Below, one piece after another: positions 26,537 to 34,881 of a stretch of 64,000 nt of DNA. Made by a program: the position numbers and the translations under genes. The notes beneath the pieces are model-generated. The model had not been told where the DNA came from. It saw nothing but the letters and a program-made list of their open reading frames with translations, and made no database searches. The stretch is from contig CAWJUU010000004.1 of assembly GCA_963846165.1 (NCBI GenBank), forward strand, positions 28,171 to 92,170, given 5' to 3'. Every line of letters begins with the position of its first letter. Positions within the stretch are counted from its first letter, which is position 1. The DNA is from WHSW01 sp963846165. GTDB lineage: Bacteria; Actinomycetota; Thermoleophilia; Solirubrobacterales; 70-9.

Positions 26537-27873
26537 GTGAGCTGCTTGCGCTCGGCGTCTCGCACAAGACCGCACCGCTCGAGCTGCGCGAGGGGATGGC
26601 GCTCACCGAGGGCCGCGCGGTCGGCGTGCTCGGCGAGCTGGTCGAGCGCGACGAGGTGCTCGAGGCGGCGACGATCTCGACCTGCAACCGGACCGAGCTC
26701 TACCTCTACGTCGACGATCCGGTCGGCGCCGAGTCGCTCGCGCTCGGGCTGCTCGCCCGCGAGTCCGAGACCCAGCCGACCGAGCTCGTCGGCCACCTCT
26801 ACTCGCTCCGCGGCTCGGCCGCCGCCGAGCAGCTGATGCGGGTCACCGCGGGCCTCGACTCGATGATCATCGGCGAGGCCGAGGTCCAGGGCCAGGTCAA
26901 GCGCGCCTACGAGCTCGCCCTGGTCGAGGGCGCGACCGGCCCGGTCCTCAACCGGCTCTTCCGCTCGGCGCTCGCCGCCGGCAAGCGCGCCCGCTCAGAG
27001 ACCGGGATCTCGCAGCGCGCGCTCTCGGTGCCGTCGATCGCCGTCGACCTCGCCCAGCGCACTCTCGGCGACCTCGAGGATCGCCGCGTGCTCGTCGTCG
27101 GAGCCGGCGAGACCGCCGAGCTCACCGCCCGCGCGCTTGCGGCGAAGGGGGTGCATGCGATCTTCATCGCCAACCGCCACTACGACCGCGCGATCGGTCT
27201 CGCGCAGCGCTTCGACGGCCAGGCGGTGCGTTTCGAGGCCCTGCCGGAGGAGATGGAGACCGCCGACATCGTCGTCGCCTCGACCAGCTCGCCCCACCAT
27301 GTGATCGAGCGCGAGGAGCTTGCCCAGGTGATGGCCGCGCGCGAGAACCGGCCGCTGCTGCTGATCGACCTCGCGGTGCCGCGCGACATCCATCCCTCCT
27401 GCCGCGATCTGCCGGCGGTCAGCCTCTACGACATGGACGACCTCCAGGCGCTGGTCGAGCGGAATGTCTCCGGGCGCGAGGCCGAGGCGCGGCGCGCCGA
27501 GGTCATCCTGCGAGCCGAGCAGACGCGCTTCGATCGCTGGCTCGCGGCTCAGGACGTGACCTCGACGGTCGCGGCGCTGCGCACACGCGCCGACGATGTG
27601 GTCGAGCGGGTGCTGGCCGAGAATGAACCGCGCTGGGAGGGCGTCACCGAGGCCGATCGCGAACGGCTCGAGGCGGCGGCGCGGGCGATCGCGTCGCGCC
27701 TGCTGCATGAGCCGACGCTGCGGCTGAAGCGAGCCGCGGGCGAGGGCGATGCGTACGCGAAGGTCGCGGTCCTTCGGGAGCTCTTCGGCCTCGATCCCGG
27801 CAACGAGCCGGTCGAGGCGCGAGGCGCGGAGGTCTCCGACCTCCGCGACCGCCAGCGCCGCCGCGGCCGGTGA
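26533..27873 (+). CDS. hemA: Glutamyl-tRNA reductase
   Basis: Reduces glutamyl-tRNA(Glu) to glutamate-1-semialdehyde, the first committed step of the C5 pathway to tetrapyrroles. The 446-residue protein has the start LLALGVSHKTAPLELRE, the catalytic Cys51 in ISTCNRTELYLY, GEAEVQGQVKRAYE and the NADPH-binding VLVVGAGETAELTARAL. The C-terminal dimerisation helix reads RLLHEPTLRLKRAA. Translation is coupled to both neighbours by 4-base overlaps. The C-terminal 25 residues are charged and extra to the family. Confidence 0.96.
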   Translation: MSELLALGVSHKTAPLELREGMALTEGRAVGVLGELVERDEVLEAATISTCNRTELYLYVDDPVGAESLALGLLARESETQPTELVGHLYSLRGSAAAEQLMRVTAGLDSMIIGEAEVQGQVKRAYELALVEGATGPVLNRLFRSALAAGKRARSETGISQRALSVPSIAVDLAQRTLGDLEDRRVLVVGAGETAELTARALAAKGVHAIFIANRHYDRAIGLAQRFDGQAVRFEALPEEMETADIVVASTSSPHHVIEREELAQVMAARENRPLLLIDLAVPRDIHPSCRDLPAVSLYDMDDLQALVERNVSGREAEARRAEVILRAEQTRFDRWLAAQDVTSTVAALRTRADDVVERVLAENEPRWEGVTEADRERLEAAARAIASRLLHEPTLRLKRAAGEGDAYAKVAVLRELFGLDPGNEPVEARGAEVSDLRDRQRRRGR

Positions 27874-28748
27874 GCCTCAAGCTCGGGACGCGCTCGAGCG
27901 CGCTCGCGCTCGCGCAGGCAGAGACCGTCGCCGCCGCGCTCGGGGGGGCGGAGGTGGTCCCGGTGACGACCGCCGACTCGGAGGTCGGCGACAAGGCCCG
28001 CTTCGTGCGCGGGGTCGAGGCGGCGCTGCTCGATCGCGAGGTCGACATCGGCGTCCACTCCGCCAAGGACCTTCCCGGCGAGCTGCCCGATGGCCTCGCG
28101 CTGGTCGGGGTTCCCGGCCGCGAGGATCCCAGCGACGCGCTCGTCGGCGCGGCGGGGTCGCTAGATCAGCTGCCCGATGAAGCGCGGGTCGGTACCTCGA
28201 GCTTGCGCCGGCGCTCGCAGCTGCTCGCAATCCGCCCCCACCTCGAGATCGCCGGGCTGCGCGGCAACGTCGATACCAGGCTGGCGAAGCTTGGCTCGCG
28301 GGACTACGACGCGATCGTGCTCGCGACCGCCGGCCTCGCCCGCCTCGGCCGCGAGGCCGAGATCGCGTTTCGCTTCTCGCTCGACCAGCTCACCCCATCA
28401 GCCGGCCAGGGCTGCCTCGCGCTCGAGGCACGCGACGACGATGCCGAGGCTGCGGCGGCCGCCGGGCGGATCTCCGACCGCGCCGCGCTCACCGAGCTGA
28501 CCGCCGAGCGCGCGGCCGTGCGGGCGCTGGGGGCGAGCTGCGATACCCCGGTTGGTGTCTGCGCCCGGTCCCGGGGCGAGGAGCTGGTGCTGCTCGGCTA
28601 CGCCGGGCTGCCCGACGGCAGCGAGTGGGTCCGCGACCGCGTCGCCGGCGATCCGCGGCAGCCGGCGGCGCTCGGCGAGGCGCTTGCCGAGCGGATGCTG
28701 GCCGCGGGCGCGGGTGAGATCCTCGAACGGGCACAGCGCGAGCGATGA
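27870..28748 (+). CDS. hemC: Porphobilinogen deaminase (hydroxymethylbilane synthase)
   Basis: Polymerises four porphobilinogens to hydroxymethylbilane. The 292 residues include LKLGTRSSALALAQA, DIGVHSAKDLPGELP, VGTSSLRRRSQL, GLRGNVDTRLAKL and the dipyrromethane-cofactor cysteine Cys224 in ALGASCDTPVG. GTG 27870 overlaps the hemA stop (GTGA). The catalytic Asp is in the HSAKDLP motif region. hemB and hemL, which would complete the route, are not in the window. Confidence 0.96.
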   Translation: MSLKLGTRSSALALAQAETVAAALGGAEVVPVTTADSEVGDKARFVRGVEAALLDREVDIGVHSAKDLPGELPDGLALVGVPGREDPSDALVGAAGSLDQLPDEARVGTSSLRRRSQLLAIRPHLEIAGLRGNVDTRLAKLGSRDYDAIVLATAGLARLGREAEIAFRFSLDQLTPSAGQGCLALEARDDDAEAAAAAGRISDRAALTELTAERAAVRALGASCDTPVGVCARSRGEELVLLGYAGLPDGSEWVRDRVAGDPRQPAALGEALAERMLAAGAGEILERAQRER

Positions 28749-30262
28749 GCGCGCGAGCCGGAGTCGCCTACCTCGTCGGCGCGGGCCCCGGCGACCCGGG
28801 TCTGGTCACATCGCGGGCGCTCGAGCTGATCGCCTCCGCCGATGTCGTCCTCTACGACCGGCTGATACCCGAGGGCGTCCTCGACGGCGCCCGCGAGGAT
28901 GCCGAGTTGGTCTATGTCGGCAAGCCGTCCGGGGTCGAGGGGTTCAGCGCCACGGACGCCCAGCGCGAGACCGACGAGCTGATGATCGAGCGCGCCCGCG
29001 CGGGCGCGAGCGTGGTGCGGCTGAAGGGCGGCGACCCGTTCGTGTTCGGCCGCGGCGGCGAGGAGGCCGAGAAGCTGGCCGAGGCCGGGATCGAGTTCGA
29101 GGTCGTCCCCGGAGTCACCGCCGGGGTCGCCGCGCCGGCGTATGCGGGCATCCCGGTGACCCATCGCGACGACGCGTCCGCGGTCGCCTTCGTCACCGGC
29201 CACGAGGACCCCGGCAAGGACGAGACCGCGCTCGACTGGGACGCGCTCGCCCGCTTCCCCGGCACCCTCGTCCTCTACATGGGGGTCAAGAACCTGCCGC
29301 TGATCGCCGAGCGACTCGCGAACGCCGGCCGCGACCCGGCCGAGCCCGCCGCGGCGATCGAGCGCGGCACCTATCCGAGCCAGCGCACCGTGGCCTCGAC
29401 CCTCGCCGGGCTGCCCGAGGCCGTCGCGGCGGCCGGGCTGCGTGCGCCGGCGATCCTGCTCTTCGGCCCGGTCGCCGCCCGGCGCGAGGCGATCGCCTGG
29501 CTCGAGCACCGCCCGCTGCACGGGAGGCGCGTCGTCGTCACCCGCGCCCGCGCCCAGGCGAGCGGCCTCGCGGCCACCCTGCGCGCGCTCGGGGCCGATG
29601 TGGTCGAGCTGCCCGCGATCAGGATCGAGCCGCGCCTCGACACCGCCGAGGTCCGCGACGCGGTCGCCGACCTGCACTCATACGCGCTCGTCTGCCTGAC
29701 GAGCCCGAACGGGGTCCGGCTGCTGTTCGAGGCGATGGCGGCCCAGGGCCGCGACGCACGGGCGCTCGCCAACGCGACCGTCGCCGCGATCGGCCCCGGC
29801 ACCGCCGCGGCGCTCGCCGAGCGCGGCGTGATCGCCGACGTCGTCGGAGAGCGTTTCGTCGCCGAGTCGCTGGTTGACGCCCTCGCCGGGGTCGAGGTCG
29901 CCGATCGGCCGGTGCTCGTCGCCCGCGCCGCCGAGGCGCGCGACGTGCTCCCGGATGCGCTCACCGGGCGCGGCGCCAAGGTGGACGTGGTGGCGCTGTA
30001 TGAGACCGTCCGCGAGGACCCCGAGGCCGAGGCGGTCGAGGCTGCCGCCGATGCCGAATACGTCACCTTCACCTCGTCCTCGACGGTCACCAACCTGCTC
30101 GCCGCAATCGGCGATCGCTTCCCGAAAGGCGCCCGGGTCGTCTCGATCGGCCCGATCACCAGCCAAACGGCGCGCGACGCCGGTCTCGATGTCCACGTCG
30201 AGGCCGATCGCCACGACGTCGATGGGATGGTCGAGGCGCTGCTGGCCGACGCCTCGGTGTGA
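28745..30262 (+). CDS. Fused uroporphyrinogen-III C-methyltransferase / uroporphyrinogen-III synthase
   Basis: A 505-residue two-domain protein. The N-terminal half (residues about 6-245) is SUMT/CobA: YLVGAGPGDPGLVTSRALELIASADVVLYDRL, VRLKGGDPFVFGRGGEE, GVTAGVAAPAYAGIPVTHR and LYMGVKNL. The C-terminal half (about 255-505) is HemD: VVVTRARAQASGLAATLRALGADVVELPAIRI, YALVCLTSPNGVRLLFEA, AAIGPGTAAAL and FTSSSTVTNLL. The fusion makes uroporphyrinogen III and can divert it to precorrin-2 for siroheme or corrin. The start ATG overlaps the hemC stop. Confidence 0.95.
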   Translation: MSARAGVAYLVGAGPGDPGLVTSRALELIASADVVLYDRLIPEGVLDGAREDAELVYVGKPSGVEGFSATDAQRETDELMIERARAGASVVRLKGGDPFVFGRGGEEAEKLAEAGIEFEVVPGVTAGVAAPAYAGIPVTHRDDASAVAFVTGHEDPGKDETALDWDALARFPGTLVLYMGVKNLPLIAERLANAGRDPAEPAAAIERGTYPSQRTVASTLAGLPEAVAAAGLRAPAILLFGPVAARREAIAWLEHRPLHGRRVVVTRARAQASGLAATLRALGADVVELPAIRIEPRLDTAEVRDAVADLHSYALVCLTSPNGVRLLFEAMAAQGRDARALANATVAAIGPGTAAALAERGVIADVVGERFVAESLVDALAGVEVADRPVLVARAAEARDVLPDALTGRGAKVDVVALYETVREDPEAEAVEAAADAEYVTFTSSSTVTNLLAAIGDRFPKGARVVSIGPITSQTARDAGLDVHVEADRHDVDGMVEALLADASV

Positions 30263-31077
30263 GCGTGACCCGCCCGATCACCTTCCTCTCCGACTACGGC
30301 ACAGACGACGAGTTCGCCGGCGTCTGCCGGGCGGTGATCGCACGAATCGCGCCCGAGGCGCGGGTGATCGACCTGACCCACGGGATCGCCCGCCACGACG
30401 TGCGCCACGGCGCCGCGGTGCTCGCGAGCGCGCTTCCCTTTGCCCCGCCGGGCATCCACCTGGCGGTGATCGACCCCGGCGTCGGCTCGGGGCGCAGGGC
30501 GGTTGCCGTGGCGGCCGCCGAGGAGGACCGGATCCTGGTCGGCCCCGACAACGGCCTGCTCAGCCTCGCGATCGCGCGCTTCGGGGGCGCGGTCGAGGCG
30601 GTCGACATCTCGCTCTCGCCGGCCCGCCTCGAGCCGGTCTCGGCGACCTTTCACGGTCGCGACCTGTTCGCGCCGGTGGCGGCGCGGCTGGCGCTCGGCG
30701 ACGAGCTCGTGCGCCACGGCGAGCCGGTCGAGCCCGACTCGCTCGCGCGCGTCGACCGAACCGCGCCAGAGATCGAGCCCGGGCGCCGGCTCGAGGCCGA
30801 GGTCTCGCACGTCGATGCCTTCGGCAACCTCTCGCTGCTCGCGACCGCGGCCGATGCCGACGACGCCGGGCTCGAGCCGGGCAAGCGGCTGCGCGTAGGC
30901 GAGCCGCAGCGCTCGGACGAGGCCGTCTATGCGCTCACCTTCGCTGACGTGGAGCGTGGCGAGCTGGTGTTGCTGGTCGACTCGGCGCGCTCGCTGGCGC
31001 TCGCCGTCAATCACGGCGATGCCTCGCGCCTGCTCGACCTCGCTGCCGGCGACCGGGTCGCGCTGACGGCGCTGTGA
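30259..31077 (+). CDS. SAM hydroxide adenosyltransferase (DUF62) family
   Basis: Enzymes of this family hydrolyse S-adenosylmethionine to adenosine and methionine; the fluorinase and chlorinase of actinomycetes are relatives. The 272-residue protein has ITFLSDYGTDDEFAGVCRAVI, VIDLTHGIARHDVRHGAAVLASALPF, AVIDPGVGSGRRAVAV, ILVGPDNGLLSLA and ATFHGRDLFAPVAARLALG, matching all family blocks. The fluorinase-specific loop is absent, so hydroxide transfer is expected. GTG 30259 overlaps the preceding stop by four bases. Its place after a SAM-using methyltransferase is notable. Confidence 0.88.
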   Translation: MSVTRPITFLSDYGTDDEFAGVCRAVIARIAPEARVIDLTHGIARHDVRHGAAVLASALPFAPPGIHLAVIDPGVGSGRRAVAVAAAEEDRILVGPDNGLLSLAIARFGGAVEAVDISLSPARLEPVSATFHGRDLFAPVAARLALGDELVRHGEPVEPDSLARVDRTAPEIEPGRRLEAEVSHVDAFGNLSLLATAADADDAGLEPGKRLRVGEPQRSDEAVYALTFADVERGELVLLVDSARSLALAVNHGDASRLLDLAAGDRVALTAL

Positions 31078-31787
31078 CCGAGTTCGGCCATCCGCATCTG
31101 CACCTGCGGCGGACCGACTCGACCAACGACCGAGCCCGCGAGCTGGCCGCGTCCGGGGCGCCGAGCGGCTCCGTGGTCACCGCGGCGGAACAGCACGCCG
31201 GCCGCGGCCGCCGCGGGCGCGTCTGGTCGGCGCCGGCGGGCCGGGCGCTGCTCTACTCGGCGATCCTGCGCCCGCTCGAGCTCAAGCACTTGCTGCTGCC
31301 GCTCTCGGCCCCGGTCGCGGTCTGTGAGGCGATCGAGTCGGTAACGGAGATCGAGGCCCGGATCAAGTGGCCGAACGACATCTGGATCGACGAGGCGAAG
31401 GCCGCGGGAGTGCTGATCGAGGCGCGGCCGCCCGAGTGGGCGGTGATCGGGATCGGCGTCAACGTCTCGATCGAGGCGGATGAGTTCCCCGACGACCTGC
31501 GCTGGCCGGCGACCTCGATCGCGGGCGGCGCGAGTGTTGATGCCGTCCGCGACGCGCTCTCGGCGGCGCTCGGTGGCTGGATCGAGGCGCCGCAGGCCGA
31601 GACGCTGGCCGAATTTCGCCGTCGCGACGCGCTCGCCGGCCGCGAGGTGAGCTGGGAGGGAGCCGGGATCGACCCGGGCTCGGGCATCGCTGTCGGCGTC
31701 GACGACCGCGGCAACCTGATCGTCGAGCCCGCGACCGGAAACCGTCTCACCCTCGGCTCCGGCGAGGTCAGCCTGCGGCCGGAGTGA
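31074..31787 (+). CDS. birA: Biotin-[acetyl-CoA-carboxylase] ligase
   Basis: Attaches biotin to carboxyl-carrier proteins. The 237-residue protein begins directly with the catalytic domain (LRRTDSTNDRARELA) and lacks an N-terminal DNA-binding domain, so it is a ligase only, not the BirA repressor. It has the ATP/biotin loop AGRGRRGRVW (residues 42-51) and KWPNDIWIDEAKAAGVLIE near residue 98, plus GIGVNVSIEADEFP. GTG 31074 overlaps the SAM-hydrolase stop. It closes the operon. Confidence 0.94.
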   Translation: MTEFGHPHLHLRRTDSTNDRARELAASGAPSGSVVTAAEQHAGRGRRGRVWSAPAGRALLYSAILRPLELKHLLLPLSAPVAVCEAIESVTEIEARIKWPNDIWIDEAKAAGVLIEARPPEWAVIGIGVNVSIEADEFPDDLRWPATSIAGGASVDAVRDALSAALGGWIEAPQAETLAEFRRRDALAGREVSWEGAGIDPGSGIAVGVDDRGNLIVEPATGNRLTLGSGEVSLRPE

Positions 31788-31812
31788 CGACTAGGCGCTC
31801 GAGCAGCCGCGC

Positions 31813-32184
31813 TCAGCCCTGCGGCATGTGGCAGACGGCCTCGATGTTGTTGCCGTCCGGGTCGAGCACGAAGGCACCGTAATAGTGCTCGTGGTAGATC
31901 GGCCGCCGGCCCGGCTCGCCGTTGTCGCGTGCGCCGGCGCCGATCGCCGCCTCGTGGAAGGCGTCGACCGTGGCGTGGTCGGGAGCCTCGAAGGCGATGT
32001 GTGCCGAGGGCGTCTGCGGGTCTCGTTTGGCGATCCAGAAGTAGGGCTTCTGGTCGTCACCGAAGCCGCAGGCGATGCCCTCGAAGTCCATCAGCGGCTT
32101 GATCCCGAGCGGCTCGAGCGCGGCGACGTAGAAGCTGCGCGCGGCGGCGAAGTCGCTGACGTTGACGCCGACGTGATCAAGCAC
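31813..32184 (-). CDS. VOC/glyoxalase-family protein
   Basis: A 123-residue single VOC module pair: LDHVGVNVSDFAAARSFYVAALEPLG with a first metal His, PSAHIAFEAPDHATVDAFHEAAIGAGARDNG with the second, and GAFVLDPDGNNIEAVCHMPQG with the terminal Glu. The pattern fits small glyoxalase/bleomycin-resistance-like enzymes; the substrate is unknown. GTG 32184 is preceded by TAGGAT at 7 nt, which overlaps the stop codon of the upstream helicase, so the promoter sits at the end of that gene. Confidence 0.85.
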   Translation of the reverse strand: MLDHVGVNVSDFAAARSFYVAALEPLGIKPLMDFEGIACGFGDDQKPYFWIAKRDPQTPSAHIAFEAPDHATVDAFHEAAIGAGARDNGEPGRRPIYHEHYYGAFVLDPDGNNIEAVCHMPQG

Positions 32185-32191
32185 GGAACCG

Positions 32192-32197
32192 ATCCTA
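32192..32197 (-). promoter_or_regulatory. -10 element (TAGGAT) of the VOC gene
   Basis: TAGGAT ends 7 nt before GTG 32184 with no ribosome-binding site. Its first bases are the TAG stop of the helicase gene. Confidence 0.45.
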
Positions 32198-34687
32198 GTC
32201 GTCTGCGGCGCCGGCGTCGTCGTCGCCGGCGTCGTCGAGGCGCTCGCGCTCGCGCCCCTTGGCCGCCTCAGCCTGCTCGCCGCCGCCGTTACGCTTCGAG
32301 GAGCGACGGCGACGTCGCTTGCCGCCCTTGGGGAAGTTGCGCAGGAGCTCGCGCGCCACCGCCGAGGGCTTGCGAGCCATCCGCATCCGCGCCCCGCGGA
32401 GGACCTCTTCGGCCTCCGGCGTGTGCGCGACGGCCGCCGCGAGCAGGGCGACCGCCAGCCGGCGGTCCTGCTGACGTGCGGCGTGCACGATCCGCCGGGC
32501 GTTGCGCCCGTGGGCGCGCCCGGAGGAGTTCACGAACAGGCCCAGCAGCCGCTTGGTCTCGGGCCAGCGCTGGACCGCGTACTCCTCGTGCAGCTCGCGG
32601 GTGATCTCGGCCAGGCGCCAGACCCACGCCTGGGCCTGGTCGCGACGACCGATGCGGCGCTCGGCGAGCGCCTGGAGCAGTACCTTGGCGCCCGCGCGAC
32701 GCTCCTCGCGCGGCCAGGTAGCGACCACCTCGACGGCGTCGTCGAACGGCTCGGGCTCGCGCAGCGCCGCGGCCTCGGCCAGCGCCTTGAGCCGGAGCTG
32801 GTGATTGCGGTTGCGTTGTAAGCAGGTGAGCAGGAAGCGGCGGCGCAGCTCCTTCGCCTGGTCGTGCTGGATCATCGCCTTCGCGCGGCGCCAGTTGTTG
32901 GCGGTCACGCGCGCGCCGGCGAGCGCCGCCCACGCATGCTGCTCGGAGTAGTTGAGGTTCTCGACCGCGATCCGCCAGAGCTCGCGCTCGAGCACCGCGA
33001 GCCGGCGCTCGGGGTCGGCGGAGACGGGGACGACTCGGCGCTCGACCCGGACCCGGCGCCCGCGCCCGCGGCGCACCGGGCCGACGACGATCGCGCCGCC
33101 GCGGTAGACGTCACGGTCGAGCAGGCTGTGCAGCGAGACCACGGTCTCGTCATGGGTGGTCGCCGGGTGAACGAAGTCGATCACCAGCCCGGCCTCCTTG
33201 CCGGGGTTGCGGCGGGTGACGCGGCCGACCCGCTGCTGGTAGACGCGCCGCGACGCGGTCGGCGCCAGGTGCATGCAGATCGTCGCGCGGGGCGAGTTCC
33301 AGCCCTCGGCGAGCAGCATCGCGTTGCAGAGCACGTCGACCTCGCCGCGCTCGAATGCGGCCAGGATCTCGGTCAGCTCGCGCTTCGGGGTCTCACCGGA
33401 GACGGCGCGCGCGTTGATGCCGGCCTTCTGGAACGCCTTGGCGACGTTATTGGCGTGCCTGACGCCGGCGGTGTAGATGACGCCCGGGACGCGCCTGAAC
33501 CTCGACTGGTAGAGGTCGGCGATGGCGACGTTGAAGGGCTCCTGGTCGAGCAATGCCGCCAGCTCTTCCTGGTCGAAGTCCTGGTCGACTTCGCCGCGGC
33601 GCAGCGGCACCTTGGCGATCGTGCGCACGCCCGGGCCGGGCGGGATGCGGATGCAGCGAAGCGGCGCGATCACCCCTCGCCGCGCCGCCTGGGCGAGGTC
33701 GAAGCGCGAGGTCTGAGTCGGGAAGAGGTCGGCGACGTGGCGCGCGATCAGCGCCCCGGTCGCGGTCATGCCGATGAACACCGGCCCGGTCCAGCGGCGG
33801 ATGCAGGCGCTCGTCTTCTCCCCGAGCGCAGTGTGGGCCTCGTCGCAGATCACGATCGAGTAGGCGTCGGAGACGCGGCCGGCGTTGCGAACGAACCATT
33901 GGTAGGTCTCGACCGTGACCGGGCCGTAGGGGTGGTCTGCGCCGTCGAGCAGTGCCGGCGAGAGCCGCTCCTTGTAGCCGCGGTCCGAGATCTCGCCGAT
34001 GAACTGGTCGACGAGGTTGCGGCGGTGGGTGAGGATCAGGACGCCGCCGGTGCGCGACGCGTCGATGAAGCCGACCGCCGCCACCGTTTTGCCGGCGCCG
34101 GTCGCGTGCTCGAACCAGAACCTGCGGCTCGCGCCCGGGTCCTCGGGCGCCTCCGCGACCACGTCCTCGTCTTCCTCGGCCGGCTCGTCCCAATCCTGCG
34201 GCTCCTCGTCGGGCTCGAGCACATCGTTTTCGTCGAGCTCGGGATCGCCGTTCGGGCCCGCGGCCTCGCCGTTGCCCTCGGCGGGGGCCTTGGCCGCCCC
34301 GTTGCCGCGTCCGTTGCGGCGTGCCTCGCCCTCCGGGCTCTCGAGCTCGGCGGTGATCGCCGCCAGCGTGCCTGCGAGCACGTCGACCTGGTGCTCGTTG
34401 AACTCGGCGCCGTCGAGCAGCACCGGCTTCTCGTCCCAGAGCAGGCGTTCGAGCCCGAGCAGCAGCGAGTAGTCGCGGCGCCACTCGAACGACGGCACCT
34501 CGGCACCCGCGTTGAGCTCCTCGAGCGCGGCATCGACGGCGCGGCGCCGGGCAGTCCCGGGGGCGAGGTCGGCGATCGTCTCGCCCTCGAGCAGGATCGG
34601 CTCACGGGTGAACGCCCGCACCCGGTCGAGGTCGGCCTCGGTCAGCGCGCGAGCCGCGCCTGCGGCAACGTCGGTGGTATTGGCCAT
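32195..34687 (-). CDS. SF2 DEAH-box helicase with acidic insertion, role unknown
   Basis: An 830-residue helicase. The first 130 residues are a unique helical domain. A linker of about 65 residues, rich in Glu/Asp (DENDVLEPDEEPQDWDEP and onward), lies directly before motif I ATGAGKT near residue 196. Then come motif Ia LILTHRRNLVDQF, motif II CDEAH near 281, motif III MTAT and the second RecA domain with VRHANNVAKAFQKAGINA, LLAEGWNSP and motif VI QQRVGRVTR near 489. The 300-residue C-terminal part has no known domain and ends in a very basic tail (GGKRRRRRSSKRNGGG). The core resembles type III restriction/ResIII-like helicases, but no methyltransferase or nuclease gene is adjacent. ATG 34687 is the first good start after a 194-bp intergenic region. 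Confidence 0.85.
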   Translation of the reverse strand: MANTTDVAAGAARALTEADLDRVRAFTREPILLEGETIADLAPGTARRRAVDAALEELNAGAEVPSFEWRRDYSLLLGLERLLWDEKPVLLDGAEFNEHQVDVLAGTLAAITAELESPEGEARRNGRGNGAAKAPAEGNGEAAGPNGDPELDENDVLEPDEEPQDWDEPAEEDEDVVAEAPEDPGASRRFWFEHATGAGKTVAAVGFIDASRTGGVLILTHRRNLVDQFIGEISDRGYKERLSPALLDGADHPYGPVTVETYQWFVRNAGRVSDAYSIVICDEAHTALGEKTSACIRRWTGPVFIGMTATGALIARHVADLFPTQTSRFDLAQAARRGVIAPLRCIRIPPGPGVRTIAKVPLRRGEVDQDFDQEELAALLDQEPFNVAIADLYQSRFRRVPGVIYTAGVRHANNVAKAFQKAGINARAVSGETPKRELTEILAAFERGEVDVLCNAMLLAEGWNSPRATICMHLAPTASRRVYQQRVGRVTRRNPGKEAGLVIDFVHPATTHDETVVSLHSLLDRDVYRGGAIVVGPVRRGRGRRVRVERRVVPVSADPERRLAVLERELWRIAVENLNYSEQHAWAALAGARVTANNWRRAKAMIQHDQAKELRRRFLLTCLQRNRNHQLRLKALAEAAALREPEPFDDAVEVVATWPREERRAGAKVLLQALAERRIGRRDQAQAWVWRLAEITRELHEEYAVQRWPETKRLLGLFVNSSGRAHGRNARRIVHAARQQDRRLAVALLAAAVAHTPEAEEVLRGARMRMARKPSAVARELLRNFPKGGKRRRRRSSKRNGGGEQAEAAKGRERERLDDAGDDDAGAADD

Positions 34688-34796
34688 CAGTGAGTAAGGG
34701 GGAAAGAACCGGTCCCGCGCTCGCCACGTGATCCAGGTTGAGGACGGCGAGCGAAGTAAGCTCGGATGAGGCGGGCGCCGGGCCGGAATCCCCTCC

Positions 34797-34841
34797 GGTC
34801 GGACCGACGACCCCCCGCGGTCCAAGAACTTGGGACCGACC
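34797..34841. repeat. Inverted repeat in the helicase/tlpA intergenic region
   Basis: The outer arms GGTCGG (34797-34802) and CCGACC (34836-34841) enclose a second pair, GGTCCAAG (34819-34826) and CTTGGGACC (34829-34837), separated by AA. Only one pairing of the overlapping arms can form at once. The element lies in the 194-bp gap upstream of both divergent genes and may be an operator or a structured leader. Confidence 0.35.
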
Positions 34842-34881
34842 TGAATTGAACCACACTGGCCGGTAATTGGGCTCTCGAACG

